Shown one piece after another: positions 1 to 13,173 of a stretch of DNA of 64,000 bases. Numbering within the stretch: the first letter of the stretch is position 1; every line of letters starts with the position of its first letter. The DNA lies in assembly GCA_963971425.1 (NCBI GenBank), contig OZ020524.1, positions 4,063,773 to 4,127,772 on the forward strand, written 5' to 3'. The notes below the pieces were generated by a model. That model did no database searches, was not told the origin of the DNA, and worked only from the letters and a program-made list of their open reading frames with translations. Position numbers and translations under genes: made by a program. The DNA comes from Bryoerythrophyllum caledonicum. Lineage: Eukaryota > Streptophyta > Bryopsida > Pottiales > Pottiaceae.

Positions 1-919
1 TAAGTAATTTAAGTTCTCAAATAATTCCCCCACAGTCCTTCCAACCAAATCAACCTCTCTATGTGGTCCCACTTCTTATCCTAAGATCATAAAGTACAAG
101 GTGATAAACAAGGTCACCCTCTATTACTTTCAGCATGGATCCATTGGCTTTCATGTCTATACAAAAGTAGAAAACACTATTCCCATCAATTTAAGCCATA
201 CACTATACTTATAATAATGATCTCCACAAAACAAAAATACCTACACTTGAAACTCTAAGTGAAAAGCTTAAATCTCTAAGTGAAACACTTAAATCTATGA
301 AAAATGACATACTATGATTCTCTTATGAACTACAGAAGTAGTAGATCCTTACAGATCCCTATAATTGTGAAGAGTACTCCATCCTTGTACTCATAAAATC
401 CACCAATCACTTGCCACCATTTTGGTAACATTTCAATCTAAAATCAAGTACAAGGTAACTAAATCAAAAGTTAAGACCCACTTCACAAGGGTTCCATAAA
501 GAAAAGCGCAAAACAATCCTCAACAGAATAGCTGATAATACCGTAAAGCACACGTCAAAGTACAGATTATTAAATTAACATAATGTCAGTTCGCATCGCT
601 GAGTAACTCCAACCATAAAGAAAAGAATATCCTCACTAAGTTCACAGAGTAACTTGTGAAAAGTGTGTAAAAGCTCCATATGAAAACCTCAAGGTCCAAC
701 AGAACTCCCACACAAAGCCCATCTAAAATGCCGCATTGTCTGTAGCTCAGTACCCTTCTCTACTGCTACGCATACACAACTTTACTACTAATGGGGAACA
801 ATTTTTAGCAATCACAAAATTTGAGACCTCAAAGCGATGCAGTTGGCCACGCTCGCTGCTGCTTGTTCCATGTGAAAACCATCTTACATGTAGGCGGATC
901 ACTACTGAAACAGGACGTC
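1..919. other. 3' flank of the hnRNP-like gene, no separate gene seen
   Basis: This stretch lies downstream of the minus-strand RRM gene and probably holds its 3' UTR. It is AT-rich. Around 250-300 a short motif of the type CTAAGTGAAA is repeated imperfectly. I see no coding frame with family resemblance. The histidine-rich plus-strand frame over 736-1119 is only the antisense of the glycine-rich last exon. Confidence 0.5.
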
Positions 920-3627
920 TCAATAAGGACGGTAACGACGACCTCCCCCAGCTCCAGATGCAGCACCGCCGCCGCCGCCGCCACCACCACCACCACCACT
1001 GCTGCCGCCCTGTCTGTATGGCAGTAACCCATGGCCGCCCCTACCACCACGATAGGGAGCAGGCCCTCCCTGTAGTCCTCCACCAGATTGTTGCCTGCAC
1101 CAACCCATGTTGGGATTAGCATTTTAACCAAGAGAAGAGGAAACTCAAGAATGAAGAGAAAGATGGAACACTCACAGGACATAGCCAACACGGCCGTCTG
1201 GTAGCATCATTGGTACCATAGTCATTCCTGCGGGTGCTGGACCACGCCCGTAGATTACCGGCTGCACAAGCCAATACAGACCAGGTTGTAGATTATAACC
1301 GCAGAGCTTCAGAAGGTATTAAACCCATTTAAGTTTGTGATTTCATACCTGATTGTAACCCCTGGCTTGGCCGTAACCACCACCAACATTGTTGTATACG
1401 TCACCGCCATAGCCATAGCCACCTCTATTTTGATACTGAGGCAGCAAACCAGCTCGCTGTTGAGGATAAGCAGGCTCCGAGCCCAGAGGTCTCTTCTCGG
1501 CTGGAGGCTTTGCTAGAGATGTCTCCAGTGTGCGGCCTGATTTGAAACAAAAAGATATCGTCCATGAAGAAACACTTCGATTCAAAAAAGTCGCGACTAC
1601 TTGCAGGTACCAGTCTAAGCAGAACTACCAAAGGCTGGAGCATATGGGTCGAGACACAGAGCGGGTGGACTGTAGACATAAATACCTTCCAACTCATAGA
1701 CTTGCTCTTTCTCAATAGCCTTGAGAGCCTGTGCTCGATCGGAGAAATGAACAAACCCAAAGTCGCGCTTGGCTTGCCCAGGTTTGGTTGCAGGTAAGAC
1801 CACCTTAGTGACCTCACCATGGCGCTCAAACAACTTCTGCAACTGCTCTTCAGTCACACTGTCTGGTAAATTTCGCACATACACAACTTTGACCTGGAAT
1901 AAAACAACTTACAACTTCAGTTTCGGCAAGCTACAAACGGAGAAGATACTATCCACTTCAGAGGCACTTCAATAGACCTTACGAACGGGCATGCAAGTTT
2001 AGCAAGAAGCCCTGTTGATTTTGCGCATATGTTGATAAGCAAGTGAAATAATATAAGAAGCCCAATAATACGAGGAAAAATACTAACTATAGTTGATTAG
2101 CCGGTTAGCAACTTCCAGTATATCACAGATACCAAGCTACCAGACTTGACATAGCAAAATTGCTCAGATACAGCTCTAATCTCCAGCGGAAAAAAGACAA
2201 ACTGCAAAACAGCATAAAAGATCTATGATATAGCAAACCAAACGATGCCAGCTGCAACTTGAGATACCTGGGACATTGCACTGGCATCAGGCCCACTGCG
2301 TGGATCAGCCCAGCTTATTGTAGGAGCATTACTTCCCAATCGAAAACTTGGCTTGGACATCTCACGTCTTGCGTGTTCAGCACATGCATGATTGTAGTAT
2401 TCTACAAAAGCAAATCCACGGTTCCTTCCAGGAGTCTTTGGATCCTGCAGAAAACAGGATATAGCATGTCATGGCTATATGTTCAGAACCAGAAGCTTCA
2501 ATTAATGATGTCGCAGTATCTTGCGTATCTTTAATTTGTTAACTCCATTCATATAAAGCGCTACAGTCACTGCAATTGTATAAAAGAAAATGCTCAGTGG
2601 AATGTGATGGTAAACAATATCATACCTTAAGCAGCTCGACACTTTGTATGCCAGGTCCCTGTTCACCCAGTACTTTCTCAAGTTCCTCCTTTTCCCAGGC
2701 TTTGGGAATGTTCCCTACAAAGAGCCTATGCTTTGATTGGGATTGAGAGAACCTTAGTTTCCGTCCCTGCGCCACAATAAATCCAGATGCTGTTAGTTTT
2801 AATTAGCTCCAGCAGATTTTGGCTAGGAAACTGGAACAAGGTGAGTAGTCCGAATTAAATTGAAAGGTAAAACACTTTACTCAAGTCAAAGAAAGAAGGA
2901 AGGCAGTATTACCTTCACTTCTGAATCATTCAATGTCTCAATAGCTTTTTCCGCATTCTCCTCGTTCATGAAGGTCACGAAAGCATAACCTTTGTTTTGA
3001 CCAGTATCTTTGTCCTTCAAGAGACGAACCTGGAAGGCATTACACATCAATACCAGATGTCATGACACAAACAGTTATATTTCAGAAACTACAACACTGA
3101 CATGTCAACGAACTTACACTGTACATAAGCATTTCATCTTTTAGTTACTGCATGTCATGTATACTACGTACCTCATAAATGTCACCACAACTGGAGCAGA
3201 GTGTTCGTAGATCTTCCTCTGTTGTATCCCGAGTAATACCTCCGACAAAAATTTCTGAACCATGAGGAGGCCGTTTAAGAAGCTCTCCGCTCTTCTCAGC
3301 ATCTTTTTCCTCCTTATCTTCCACTATCACATCATCGCCCTCCACATGCACGTCGGTCTCCTCTGCGGCAAACTCGACATCTATGCTCTGATGATCGTGA
3401 TCTCCATTTAGAACATCGATGTCCTGGTCTTCGTGCCCATCTTCTCCTTCTTGACCTTCCCCATCCACATCCAGGTCTAAACCCTGACCTTTCTCCTCTT
3501 CATCCTCTTCCTCTTCTTCGTGGTCAGCACTAGCATCATCGATCTCCTCATCGAGATCTACAACCCCATCAATGTCAACCTGCTCTTCATCGTATACCTC
3601 CTCTGGCGATGCACTTGCGTCTGACAT
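920..3627 (-). CDS. hnRNP R/Q-like RNA-binding protein with three RRMs (LIF2-like), 8 exons
   Basis: Predicted nuclear RNA-binding protein of the plant hnRNP R/Q (LIF2) type, which takes part in RNA processing and, in Arabidopsis, works with the Polycomb protein LHP1. Exons on the minus strand: 3627-3172, 3029-2913, 2766-2626, 2444-2268, 1893-1686, 1536-1349, 1261-1176, 1094-920; the phases join to 515 residues. Residues 1-115 are strongly acidic (Glu/Asp runs). RRM1 (about 124-200) has EIFVGGI and GYAFVTF. RRM2 (about 205-285) has RLFVGNI and RGFAFVEY. RRM3 (about 300-370) has VVYVRNL and FGFVHF. Then comes the family segment LAKPPAEK and a Gly/Tyr-rich tail with a long poly-Gly run, ending in RRYRPY as in land-plant homologues. 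The ATG at 3627 is the first in frame; a longer reading would need a TTG. The family is a confident call; the exact LIF2 orthology is inferred. Confidence 0.9.
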
Positions 3628-5974
3628 GCTCGCCTCCAAGGTTCCTCCAATGGCCGCGAATATTCACCTAGATAGGAGCTTGAAGTGCAGCTGAGGGATA
3701 GGAATTGAGACAGATTTTGAAGCAGAGAGAAGAGCCAGAGAAGGCAAGAGAGGACATCGGAAAGGCCACCACGAGGTGGAGTGTGAGAAATTTACAGAAA
3801 ATACTGAGAGGACCATGCGCGAGAGGTGTGGTGTAAACATGGTGCTTTGTGCAATAAGGAGGAGGCTCTAGACAAGGAATCTGCTCACATAGGCTCTCAA
3901 CGACCCAAGTGTAGAAATAGCCTTGAGACTAGTGAATAGTGACTATAATGTGCAGAATAATAGCCTTGAGAATAGTGAACGTAATCAAAGAGGATGCCCC
4001 AAAAGAAACACACAAAAAACACACTGCGTGACGAATAAGTAGAGTGCAAGTATATAACAAAATGTCAAACAATCCATCATATTCTTCCTACACCTTTCCT
4101 ACAAACTTCTTGAAAACAACGACATCACTTCGCACGCAGTTCGCAATGCAACAACGGAGGCAGTTTCAAAAGCCATTCGCAAACACCAAGGACTTCAACA
4201 CAAAGCCTTGCGGTCAATTCTGCATAACTAGGTGGTCTGCGAACAACAGACGCGGCTGAAAATCACTCGCCCTCTAACAGCCGAACGTACGCTCCTGAAG
4301 CCAAACAGGAAGGGGAAAAAAAAAAAAAAAAAAAAAAGGCTCTCTAAACATTAACCAACCACACCCGACAATATGGTCATTCCACAGCCCTACAGAGACC
4401 TAAAAACCGTCTTCAAACAGAAAGAACACGCAAAAAAGATCGAAAACTCCACAATTTCCACATTTCTAGCCACACCGTCCCACAATAACCTCACAGAAAT
4501 GCAGCCGCAACCACGCTGTAGCTTGATCCAAACAACTGATCGACCTAACACCTCCCTAAACACAAAAACCTATCCCTCCACAGGAAGTTACAACTCCATA
4601 AACCTAAAAACCGCAACTAAACCGCTCAACTAAAGTCGCCATTCTTGAAACCGCTCAAACAGCAACTAAAAAAAAAACTAAACACCGCACGGAAACATCT
4701 CCGCCAACGCCTAACCTCGAAACCCCGAAAAAACCTCCAAAAACGGAAGAATAACTTTTTTTTTAAAACTAAAAACCTAAGAACTCCTCTAAACCTCAAA
4801 ATTAAAACCGGAAACCCTCTCCCGGAGCGCAGACCACCATAGCAACAACGGCGAGAACGCGGACTCACCAGAAGAGGCGATACCGAGACGAAACCGCCAC
4901 GAGAGAGCGCGAGGACAGGCTCCTTGGAATGGCGGAATGCAGGCAATTCCGGCGCGGAGGTGGATCATGGAGAGGGAGCAGCGATGGCGGATGTGCTCAT
5001 CTCTCACTCTCTCCCTCGCTCGCTCGCTCGCTCGCTCTCTCTCTCTCTCTCTCCACTGCTGCTTTTCTCGCCGACTCTCTTCAGAGTCGTCTCTTTCGCT
5101 CGATGAGGACGACGTAAAGCCGTGGGTGGGCTCAAATGCCGCTGCCGTTTATCTTGCTCCTTTCTAGATTTCAGGGGGGGGTGTACACATTGGGAGGGTA
5201 TTGGCGGCTTTGGGAGTTGGTTGTGACGGTTTTCGGGTCGGGAGTGAGTGGGGTGGAGAACCGCATTGTTCCCCTCCTGTTCCCCCGGCGTTCGAGTGGT
5301 TCCTGGGCGTTCTCTCGGTGTTCTCTTGGTGTTTCCTTTTTCTTGGGTGATCAATATTGGGGCTTTTTTTTTTTTGGGGTAAATGAGATGAGATTTATTT
5401 TCCCACCGAAAGCTAACACTACCAAAGTGCCTTTTACCACTTTGACTACTTACAAGCAAATTTAAATGCGATAAATGTAGTTTTTAGGCAAAATATAAGG
5501 TAGCAATTAAACATACATTATTGAAGAGAGCCAAGTATATTTTTTTAATTGATAAATATATTGATTTGAATGATAGTTATATGTACAAATTCTAATATAA
5601 TTTTAGAACACATAGCAGTTCTTTTAAATTAATCTTCTCTACTTCTAGGATTAATTGTTGTATGTTTGTGCACTAATGTTTATACATATTGCAATAGAAA
5701 TTGGAATATGAATTATGGAGCCGAAGTAGAAGTATGAATGTGAATCTAAAATGTAAAAAATAATTTAATGCTATCAATTAAAATTAAATAAAGGTAAATT
5801 AAATTTCAAAGGTACTTCATTTAAATTGGCACTTTTTATGGATGTTGTGTTGATATATCCAAATCAAACTAAATAAATTTGAACCGCATACAAAAAAACC
5901 TCTGTAATTAGGAACTTTTTGAAATAATGAAAATTTTAAAATAAATGGAAGGAATTTAATCCACTTCACTAGAC
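3628..5974. other. Promoter/5' UTR of the RRM gene, then low-complexity intergenic DNA
   Basis: The first 200-250 bases upstream of the ATG at 3627 should be 5' UTR and promoter of the RRM gene. Further on there is an A run near 4318-4338, an A-rich and purine-poor stretch 4370-4800, a CT/CTCG tract near 5000-5055, and from 5460 strongly AT-rich DNA. Open frames here have skewed, low-complexity composition and no recognisable domain, so I call no gene. Confidence 0.45.
4999..5053. repeat. CTCG / CT microsatellite
   Basis: A run of CTCG units grades into a CT dinucleotide run. Such pyrimidine tracts are common in plant 5' UTRs and core promoters, but no gene start could be tied to it. Confidence 0.85.
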
Positions 5975-5975
5975 A

Positions 5976-6125
5976 ATTTCCAATTTTTGTGGCATATGCC
6001 ATGACTATCAACAAGTCACAAGGACAAACACTTGCCAAAGTTGGTATTTACCTAACCAAGGACATTTTCTTGCATGGATAATTGTACGTTGCATTTTTAG
6101 GTGTAACAACTTCTGAATTTTTTTT
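5976..6125 (+). mobile_element. Helitron (PIF1-like) helicase remnant
   Basis: One plus-strand frame reads the C-terminal helicase signature of Helitron RepHel proteins: [14 protein letters not shown], then VGIYL, and HG followed by LYVAF. The usual HGQLYVALSRVT block here reads HG-stop-LYVAFLGVTT, so the Gln codon has become a TAA and the Ser-Arg pair is lost. Nothing recognisable of the Rep or upstream helicase domain is preserved nearby and the surroundings are AT-rich. This is a short, dead fragment of a rolling-circle DNA transposon. Confidence 0.75.
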
Positions 6126-6289
6126 TGATGCTTTTGAAAGGATAATCACATCAAGATGACAAAATATTGCGCGATAATGTATACAAAGTATTGGCAGTTT
6201 GGTAATGGCATTTCCTTTTCAATTTGATTTTTCAATGACTCCAATTTTTTGACAAGTTTTACATTACAAGTCCTCGGGTCAGTATTCCT

Positions 6290-9200
6290 TCGGAAGACAC
6301 TCAATTGTTGTTAAATGTTTCAAAAGTAAACCGCTCCAGTGTCGTTCCCACAAAGACCTATTGTTTCTTTCTGAATAAACTACAAAAACTAGAGTATCAA
6401 ACACTACTCCGTAGGTTTGCTTTCCTACTCATTCCTTTGCTTAATATCCGGATCCTTCCGGATTCCGGAGTTCTTACAATAGCTTCCGGAACTAATTCCG
6501 GACAGCTGGGAGGAGGTTTTATTTATCTATATTCCTCCTCAGAGAGTCTTTCGGACAATGTAAATGAGTGACCGGAAGGCCACCGATCATGTTTGTGTAA
6601 ATGGCCGGATTCCCCACTGTCTTGTGACTTTAAGTGGCTAGACACCCACTGCCTCGTAACTTAAAGTGGCTAGACACCCACTCTCCCTACTCCGCTAACC
6701 GGTGGACGATTGTAGCTGTTGGACTCACGCTCCCATAACATCCGGATGGCCATCTGGACGCTGTCACGTAGAGGCAAATCCGGACTACAACGACATCCCG
6801 GATAGTACTCTGGTGGTTCTACGGAGTGAGCCTTACAGTCTGCAAGAGGATTTTTTTTCTAGATATACACATGAGGCTTTTTCTCTATCGTAGGAGGAAA
6901 TTCCGGCCTCAACCGGAATCCGGGTTCACACGGAACTTCCGTGCCCTAGAGACTACCAGTCACACCTCTGCAATACATCACTTCCCCTCCTGGCTACCTC
7001 TAGACCCTGAAGAATGTCAGGGCTCTCCCTAAACTCTTCTCCAGCTCTTCCGAGCGTTCTCCCAATGCAAGTCCCAACCGCATACCTCAATTACAAACAT
7101 TCTAACTCTCACCACAAGAGAAATCAATCACCATACCACAACCTCAATGGATCTGTTCCTCACAAGAAAACACTTAACACCACAACTTTGAGATAAACAA
7201 CATAGTGATAGGTTGAAGAAAACGTTCTCAGCGAGAGAAACAAGATGATAAGCTTCCTAAAATTCATCTACTAAGTACTAGCTAAGTTTCATAAATTTAA
7301 AACTTTCTTATCCACAAAAAAATCGGAAAATCTTATTCTAATCAGCCAAAAGGTCTTATTCCTAGAAGTCCAAAAATTTTGGGCTCAGATCTGAAAACTT
7401 TGGATCTGAGATCCGGAATTGTTGTTCCTAAATCCTAAGATAGGTATAAAATTTCTTAGTCTAATGTTTGGTAGTCGGGTGCAATTCGGAGCCCCATTGT
7501 TAATTGCTACTAAACCAAAGTAAATAGGAATTTCCTAATGTTGAGCCTAAATCTAACTAGGGGGTCTTTTAGACACCCTTATTCCTGGCACTCCTATGCC
7601 TAGGGGATTCGTCCACGATTACCTTTGCCTTCTCTGCCTTCTCCGGAGACGATTCCAGCACCTAGCTCTTACTTCCGGAAGCTGGTGTAGTCCACGCGCA
7701 GTCTTCAGTTGGCGGCACCACATGTGTCGCCTTCTCTGCTATTCCGGTCGATGTTCCCTTCATGTCCCGGACACCTGAAGTCTCCTTTGGAAGCCCTCTG
7801 GAAAATGGAGAGGTCGTCTTTTGGAGGATGGAGGTGGGAGAGAAGGAAGGAAGCTAGAAGACTGGAAGAGTCTCTTAGAAGAGTGCTTCCAGAAGCGTAT
7901 TCTTCCAAGCCTTGAGTGTCTTCGTGTTGAGCAAAGGGAGGTTACTCCAGCTTACGGGCAAAGATGCATCCGGAGTACCCAAAACCTCCTTGTCCTTTTC
8001 GAAGGCCTCCGGAACTCTAATTGATGGCCCGGCTTCATCCGGTGAGGAACCGATGTTGATTGGTGAGGTAGATGCCACGGTTTCCTCAAGGGCCATGTTG
8101 TTGACTAAGAGCTGTATTTGGCTCTAAGTCTTCTCCATCTTCCGTCCGTGATCCATGAGGAATCGGATGATCTGGCCCTGATTCATCTTTCCTTCCTTCT
8201 CCAATCGTTTGTTGAAGAGGAGGCTTCGATTGATCGTGTCGACCGGAAAACTCAACGCTGCCCGGACTTCCACTAGTGCTTGCACCGATGCGTTGGCCTT
8301 GTCCTCTACTTCTTTTTAGGCAACCCGTGCCTCTCCCAATGCCGCTTCCGTCACCGCCGATTCCTGTTGGAGTTTCGCACGCCCTTGGATTAACGAGGCC
8401 TGCTACTCCTCCAGCACGCTCAATTGAACTTCCTTGTATCGAAGGTCCTCCATCCGGGGAAGGATATCCTTCACCTCGTCGACCTTTAGCTCATCAAATA
8501 TTTCCTTCACGAGGTGCATGTTGTCCTAGGTGAATTGGTTAAGCAGCGCAGTCCACCAGACTACGTGTGAAGCAACTCTAGGATGTCTTCTCCGGGATTT
8601 CTGTTGAGTTCCGGAGCCTCCGCCTGGAGTACTCGTTCCTGGTGGGTAGATGGGCCAGTAGGTTCCAGATCGGCTGATGCATTATCCAGCTAAGTCGGTT
8701 GACCTGCTTCCGGTTCTACCTCCGGCTGCGCTGACCGACTCTTCTTCCAAGTCCGAGGGGTTTCGCCCGGAGGGAGCTCCGTTGCATCAGGCTTGTCACT
8801 GAAGTCGGTCTCCGGTCCACCGTACTTCTGAATATTCAGAAGTTCTTCGTATCCGTCCTACTCTGTCGGTGTGAGCAACTTGTGCTTGGCGTAAAGGTGA
8901 GTCAGGTAGGACGGAAGCGGCAATCCGGTCTTCTTCGTCCGGTAGAGGCTCTTGACCAACCTTCCGATAAGGTCATTCATCAATAAGGCCAAGTCGATGG
9001 TGCTCTTCTCTCTCATTACTCCCAGGAAAGTGCATGCCCACTTGGACACCAGCCTTTTTGGCTTTTCTGGATGGAAGATAGGGTTCACAAACCCTTGAAC
9101 TATCCGCACCTCAGAATCACTCAAGTCACTCGTGTTGTAGATGTCCTTCGAGTCAGTGGTGCGACAGAATTTCCCTTCTAGAAACTCGTCGTTTCTTTCC

Positions 9201-10160
9201 GGTACCTTCACTACCCCGTCCCGGAAGCCATACGTCCGCTTCCACTCTGCCGTTGTCCACCTCTCCGGATGAGCTTAGAGGTTGCCGTCATATTGGTTGT
9301 CTGGCTCCCCTATCGGCTCCGTCACTAAGCCCTCCTCCTTCGTACCTCACGCCACCTCCATGAGTCCGGCGCACCCCATTTCCTCCAGGAAATGGTAGAG
9401 GACATGGACATCCTTGTCTTCTATGGGGTATTCCGGCGTCACCTTCTGAATTGGTGGCCCTCCGACGGTAGTATTCTTCATCTTCAACGTCCTTTTGGCT
9501 CGCTCTCCACTCTCAGCCATGAATATCTCTCAACCTTACTTCTCTCCAATCACACCTACACGCACTGACCTTACAAAAGCACTCGCTACATGGAATACTT
9601 CCGAATTCTGAAAAGCAAATGAGATCAAAAGGCAAAAGAGAGCGAGAGAGAGAAAGAGAGAGAAAGTCGGAAACGGCAAATGGTGACGCTTCCCTTTTTC
9701 TGACCCCCTTTTATATATGACACGACATACGGACATCCATCAGTGTTGTCGAACTCATGATGTCGTTTCCGGATCCGAATGTCATCCAAAATATTCCGGA
9801 CATTATTCGGCTGCTCCGGGCATCCGATTTCCGGAAAAAGTGCTATAGATAATGTCATTTAATGATTCCGGTGAGGCCCTGAATCCTTATTTCTTATTTC
9901 TACCCAGTTGTACTATTCTGCACTACGCTTATTCACTAATTTTGTTATTTTTCACTTTCGTTTACCAGATTTCAAGGTTATATCCAAAACCTTGTGGGAA
10001 CGGATTTTCATAGCCGAATCATTCCCTATGGGCACGGAAAAGACCGGATCATATTTAGAAAGTCAAATACAAGAGCTGATTTATACCGACTCGGCTAAAT
10101 GGACGAGCATGCTTATCCGGATTTGACCAGTGGGGCATCTGTATACCCTTAAGACAATCC
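6290..10160 (-). mobile_element. Degenerate repeat-derived block, possibly an old non-autonomous retroelement
   Basis: The stretch is set apart from its flanks by a very high density of CCGGA/TCCGG words. On the minus strand, from about 9520 to 7875, an interrupted frame can be followed. It starts MAESGERAK, contains a segment with KWACTFLGVM and LLMNDLIGRLV, and passes into a charged, probably coiled-coil region. It is broken in several places. The layout (gag-like frame, no visible reverse transcriptase, integrase or matching terminal repeats) suggests a non-autonomous element, but the family is not proven and the edges are approximate. Confidence 0.35.
6623..6682. repeat. Two-copy tandem repeat, about 30 bp
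   Basis: Two adjacent units share AAGTGGCTAGACACCCACT, at 6632-6650 and 6664-6682, with similar preceding bases (GTGACTTT versus GTAACTTA). Confidence 0.85.
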
Positions 10161-12480
10161 GGCTACTACATAAGCAGAGGTCCGCTCCAAGTTTCAAAAT
10201 GGGGATAGTCGGACACTATCGAGGTAAGTTCTCCATTCAACCAATTGATGCTTGTTGTAATCGGATGGCACAAAATTCTAGGAAATTTTAGCAACGAAAT
10301 CAAATTAAACCGGACAAAAAGAAATTACTAGCCACTAGTAATGGACCATTGGAAGGCTGGACAATAACTAACGGACCAAATAAACATGAAAAATGGAAAA
10401 TGTTTGTATATGTGATGGAAATAGAAGGGGAGTAATGAACCTAAAATAATAGAAAGAAGTTAGGGCAATGAATGGACCTAAAATCCATGGAAATTAGGTA
10501 AATTTTTGAAAGAGACTGAGAAAATGAGCCAAAATCTATCTTAATAAAAAGTTTAAAAGGAAAAATTTGGCTAGATCGGTATACCTATAATATGATTGTT
10601 TGCATCGGGACTTGTGGAAATAATATTGGTGAATAGAAGACCAATAGCAAGCAGTTGGGTCTAGGAGTAGTAACCAGACGGTCTTGGATAGTATGACCAC
10701 AGTATGAGCAGTTACTATTGACTACCTAGAAGGGGAGTCAAACTTGTGTGTTAAGGGGAGTTGCAGGGACCATGACAATGAGCCGGCAACCAAGGGTGGA
10801 CCAGAGGAGGACGGAAGACAAAGACAATCTTCAATACCTGTCCGGCAACCAATTGGAGAAAAAGACACAAAAGAGCTCAAGAAGAAAGCCTACTGTGTGA
10901 ACATGATGGGACAACTACCTTGAATGGGTGTAGTAGGTGCCCTATGATGGAAGGATAGTATCTATAGTTGGACCAGGAGGCACTAGCCACGTTACAAGCA
11001 GCATAGAGGCGGACCTCATACATGTTCACGGAGCAAAGAGTGGAAGTGGAAAAAAAGATGGGTGGCTAGAGACCAACCTCGGTGGATAGCAGAGCAAAAA
11101 AGTCAGTCAAAGACGTGAAAGACATGAACGTGGTGGAGAAGAATTCATTACAAGAGATCCACACTGGTAATACCCAGAAAACCAAAGCACCGGGAGAAAC
11201 AACCGGGTTGAGCTTCTGGACCTCGCAAGACAAAATATGGAGGTTTAGCAATTTAACCTGGGAGGCCAAAAGAGGGTTTTGAATTGGGGGAACTATTTAA
11301 CAATAGTAGAGACTGAGTGGTGTAACTACAAACATGAATGTTTATTATCCGGACATGGAGGCGGCCCCAACTACAAGTTGGTTAGCTATCCCTTGACTTG
11401 GAGACCAAACCTCTACTCACCTAGAGGCTTGCATGGAGCAAAACTGACCAAGGAACTACAAACCTGGACTAGGGTACCCAATTTTTGAATCTAGTAGGTG
11501 GAACCAACCAATACCGCCTCGATCTGGATGACTAACGATCCATTTTTCAATGGCTGAATACTTAGAGGGCGAGTTTGAGGAATACAAGGGCCAAAAGGCT
11601 AGAGGCATTACGAGCCTGGTATAAAAAATGGAGATTATTGGAAGAATTCAATGCTGAACAAATAGCCAACAAAGAAGAGAAGCATAGATGGAAGGGAGAC
11701 GAGCTCTACCGTAAACAACGAGAAGAGCTCGAACTTGAAGCACAACAGCTAGGTATTTTAGGAAGGTGGAGGATTATTCCTAAAGATGATTGCTCGGCTC
11801 ATCTTAAAGGCAACCAAAGTCGCAAGCACTGGAAGAAAGACTGGAGGCATTAGAGGTTCCTAGACCCAAATACTAGTCAGGTGAAGGACCAACACAGGGG
11901 AATCGGGTGGATGCACATACAAAAGTTCATTTTAAGATCACGGGGCTCCCAGCTTAAGAAATTGCCATAAGACAAAAATCTCTAACGGATTGGTTTATTC
12001 CCATGTATGAAGCCAAGCCATCGAAGGCAACTGAGGAAGGAGCGCTGACACCCGAGGAAAGATCGAAGGCAACGGAGGAAGAAACTGAGGCAGCAGAGGA
12101 AGGACCGAAGGTATCAGAGGAAAGACACTAGAGGAAAGATTGAAGGCACCGGAGGCAGAACTCAAGACATCGGAGGAAAGACTCAAGCAATGGAAGAACA
12201 ACTCGAAGCAACTCAAGGACCGGTGGGAGCGAAAGAAAGACCAGTGAAAGTGGAAGGATTAACATATAAGAAGCAAGGTGGCTGGAGGCGGATCCGGACT
12301 TGTTAGCTACAAACGATGACCCTGTCCCAATTCAACTCAAATGTCAACCCGAATTTTCACCAAGGCCCGGAAGACCCGGTACCTCCTCACGACCCATCAT
12401 TACTTTTACAATTTTACTTACCTTACCGAAACTTACATTATCTGCTGGGAACAATAAGTCAGTATACTAGTATTTTTTGA
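10161..12480 (+). mobile_element. Second repeat-like block with gag-like, charged broken frames
   Basis: Plus-strand frames here are short and strongly charged. One piece (about 11575-11853) is rich in Lys, Arg and Glu with aromatic residues (RAWYKKWRLLEEFNAEQ). Another (about 12010-12200) repeats an AAGGCAACNGAGGAAG-type unit giving Ala-Thr-Glu-Glu runs. This composition fits a decayed retroelement gag region or another repeat protein, but no diagnostic domain is visible and boundaries are not defined. Confidence 0.25.
12005..12205 (+). repeat. Purine-rich degenerate tandem repeat
   Basis: GAGGAAAGA, CGAAGGCA and CNGAGGAAG words recur every 20-30 bases, for example GAGGAAGGA, GAGGAAGAA and GAGGAAAGA, giving an acidic repeat in one plus-strand frame. 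Confidence 0.6.
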
Positions 12481-13173
12481 TAAGAGATAACAAGAGAAGA
12501 TTAGTTCTTCCCAAACTCTATCTTTAGATTGGATTAAATATTTGGCATAAGAGTGCCGATCAGAAAGTGCCAAACCTAACCCTCAAAATAACAAAGAAAA
12601 TCCCCTCTTCACCCACACCTTCAAACAAGGGAATAAAAACCATCCAAAACCTCAATAGTGGATGAAAAACTGGGACCCTAAACCCACATCCATCCCCGCC
12701 GCGAGCACCTTCTTCTTCCCTCGCTTTCCTATTCAAACGCACACTCTCGCCGCGGCCGCAACGGCACCTGAGCCCCCGACTTACACCATGATTCCTCAAC
12801 CAAACCAGTAGCTCAAATCCCATGTCTAAGTCTTTTCTCGCGAATAAATCTTGTAGAGAAAACCATGGGTTGATAGAGTTCTCAGTTGAGAAAAACAATT
12901 TGGTTACTTGGAAGCTCAGCTCGAGGAAAAGTCTGGGTTGATAGAGATTTGTGTGAACTTTACGTGAGCAGAGGATGGAGAGCTTTCTCTTTGGCTTAGG
13001 TGTTTGTGAAGAGGGTTTTTTTTTCTGAGATAGGAGTGGTCAGAAGAGTGATGTTTGAGGTGGTTTTAAGAGAATGTGTAGTTGTTATGGCTGTGGGTTT
13101 TGCTGGAGTGGGTTGAGGTCTGTGTGTTTTTGGTTGCTAGTACATGACACCATGTTGTTTGAGCAGGCCTAAA

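Noticed and set aside
736-1119. Histidine-rich plus-strand frame
   Set aside because: Antisense of the poly-glycine codons in the last exon of the RRM protein.
4626-5465. Overlapping frames around the CT tract
   Set aside because: Composition (Phe/Arg or Ser/Leu runs) follows the low-complexity DNA; no domain or splice pattern.
5817-6038. 73-codon minus-strand frame
   Set aside because: It is antisense to the clearer Helitron helicase signature on the plus strand.
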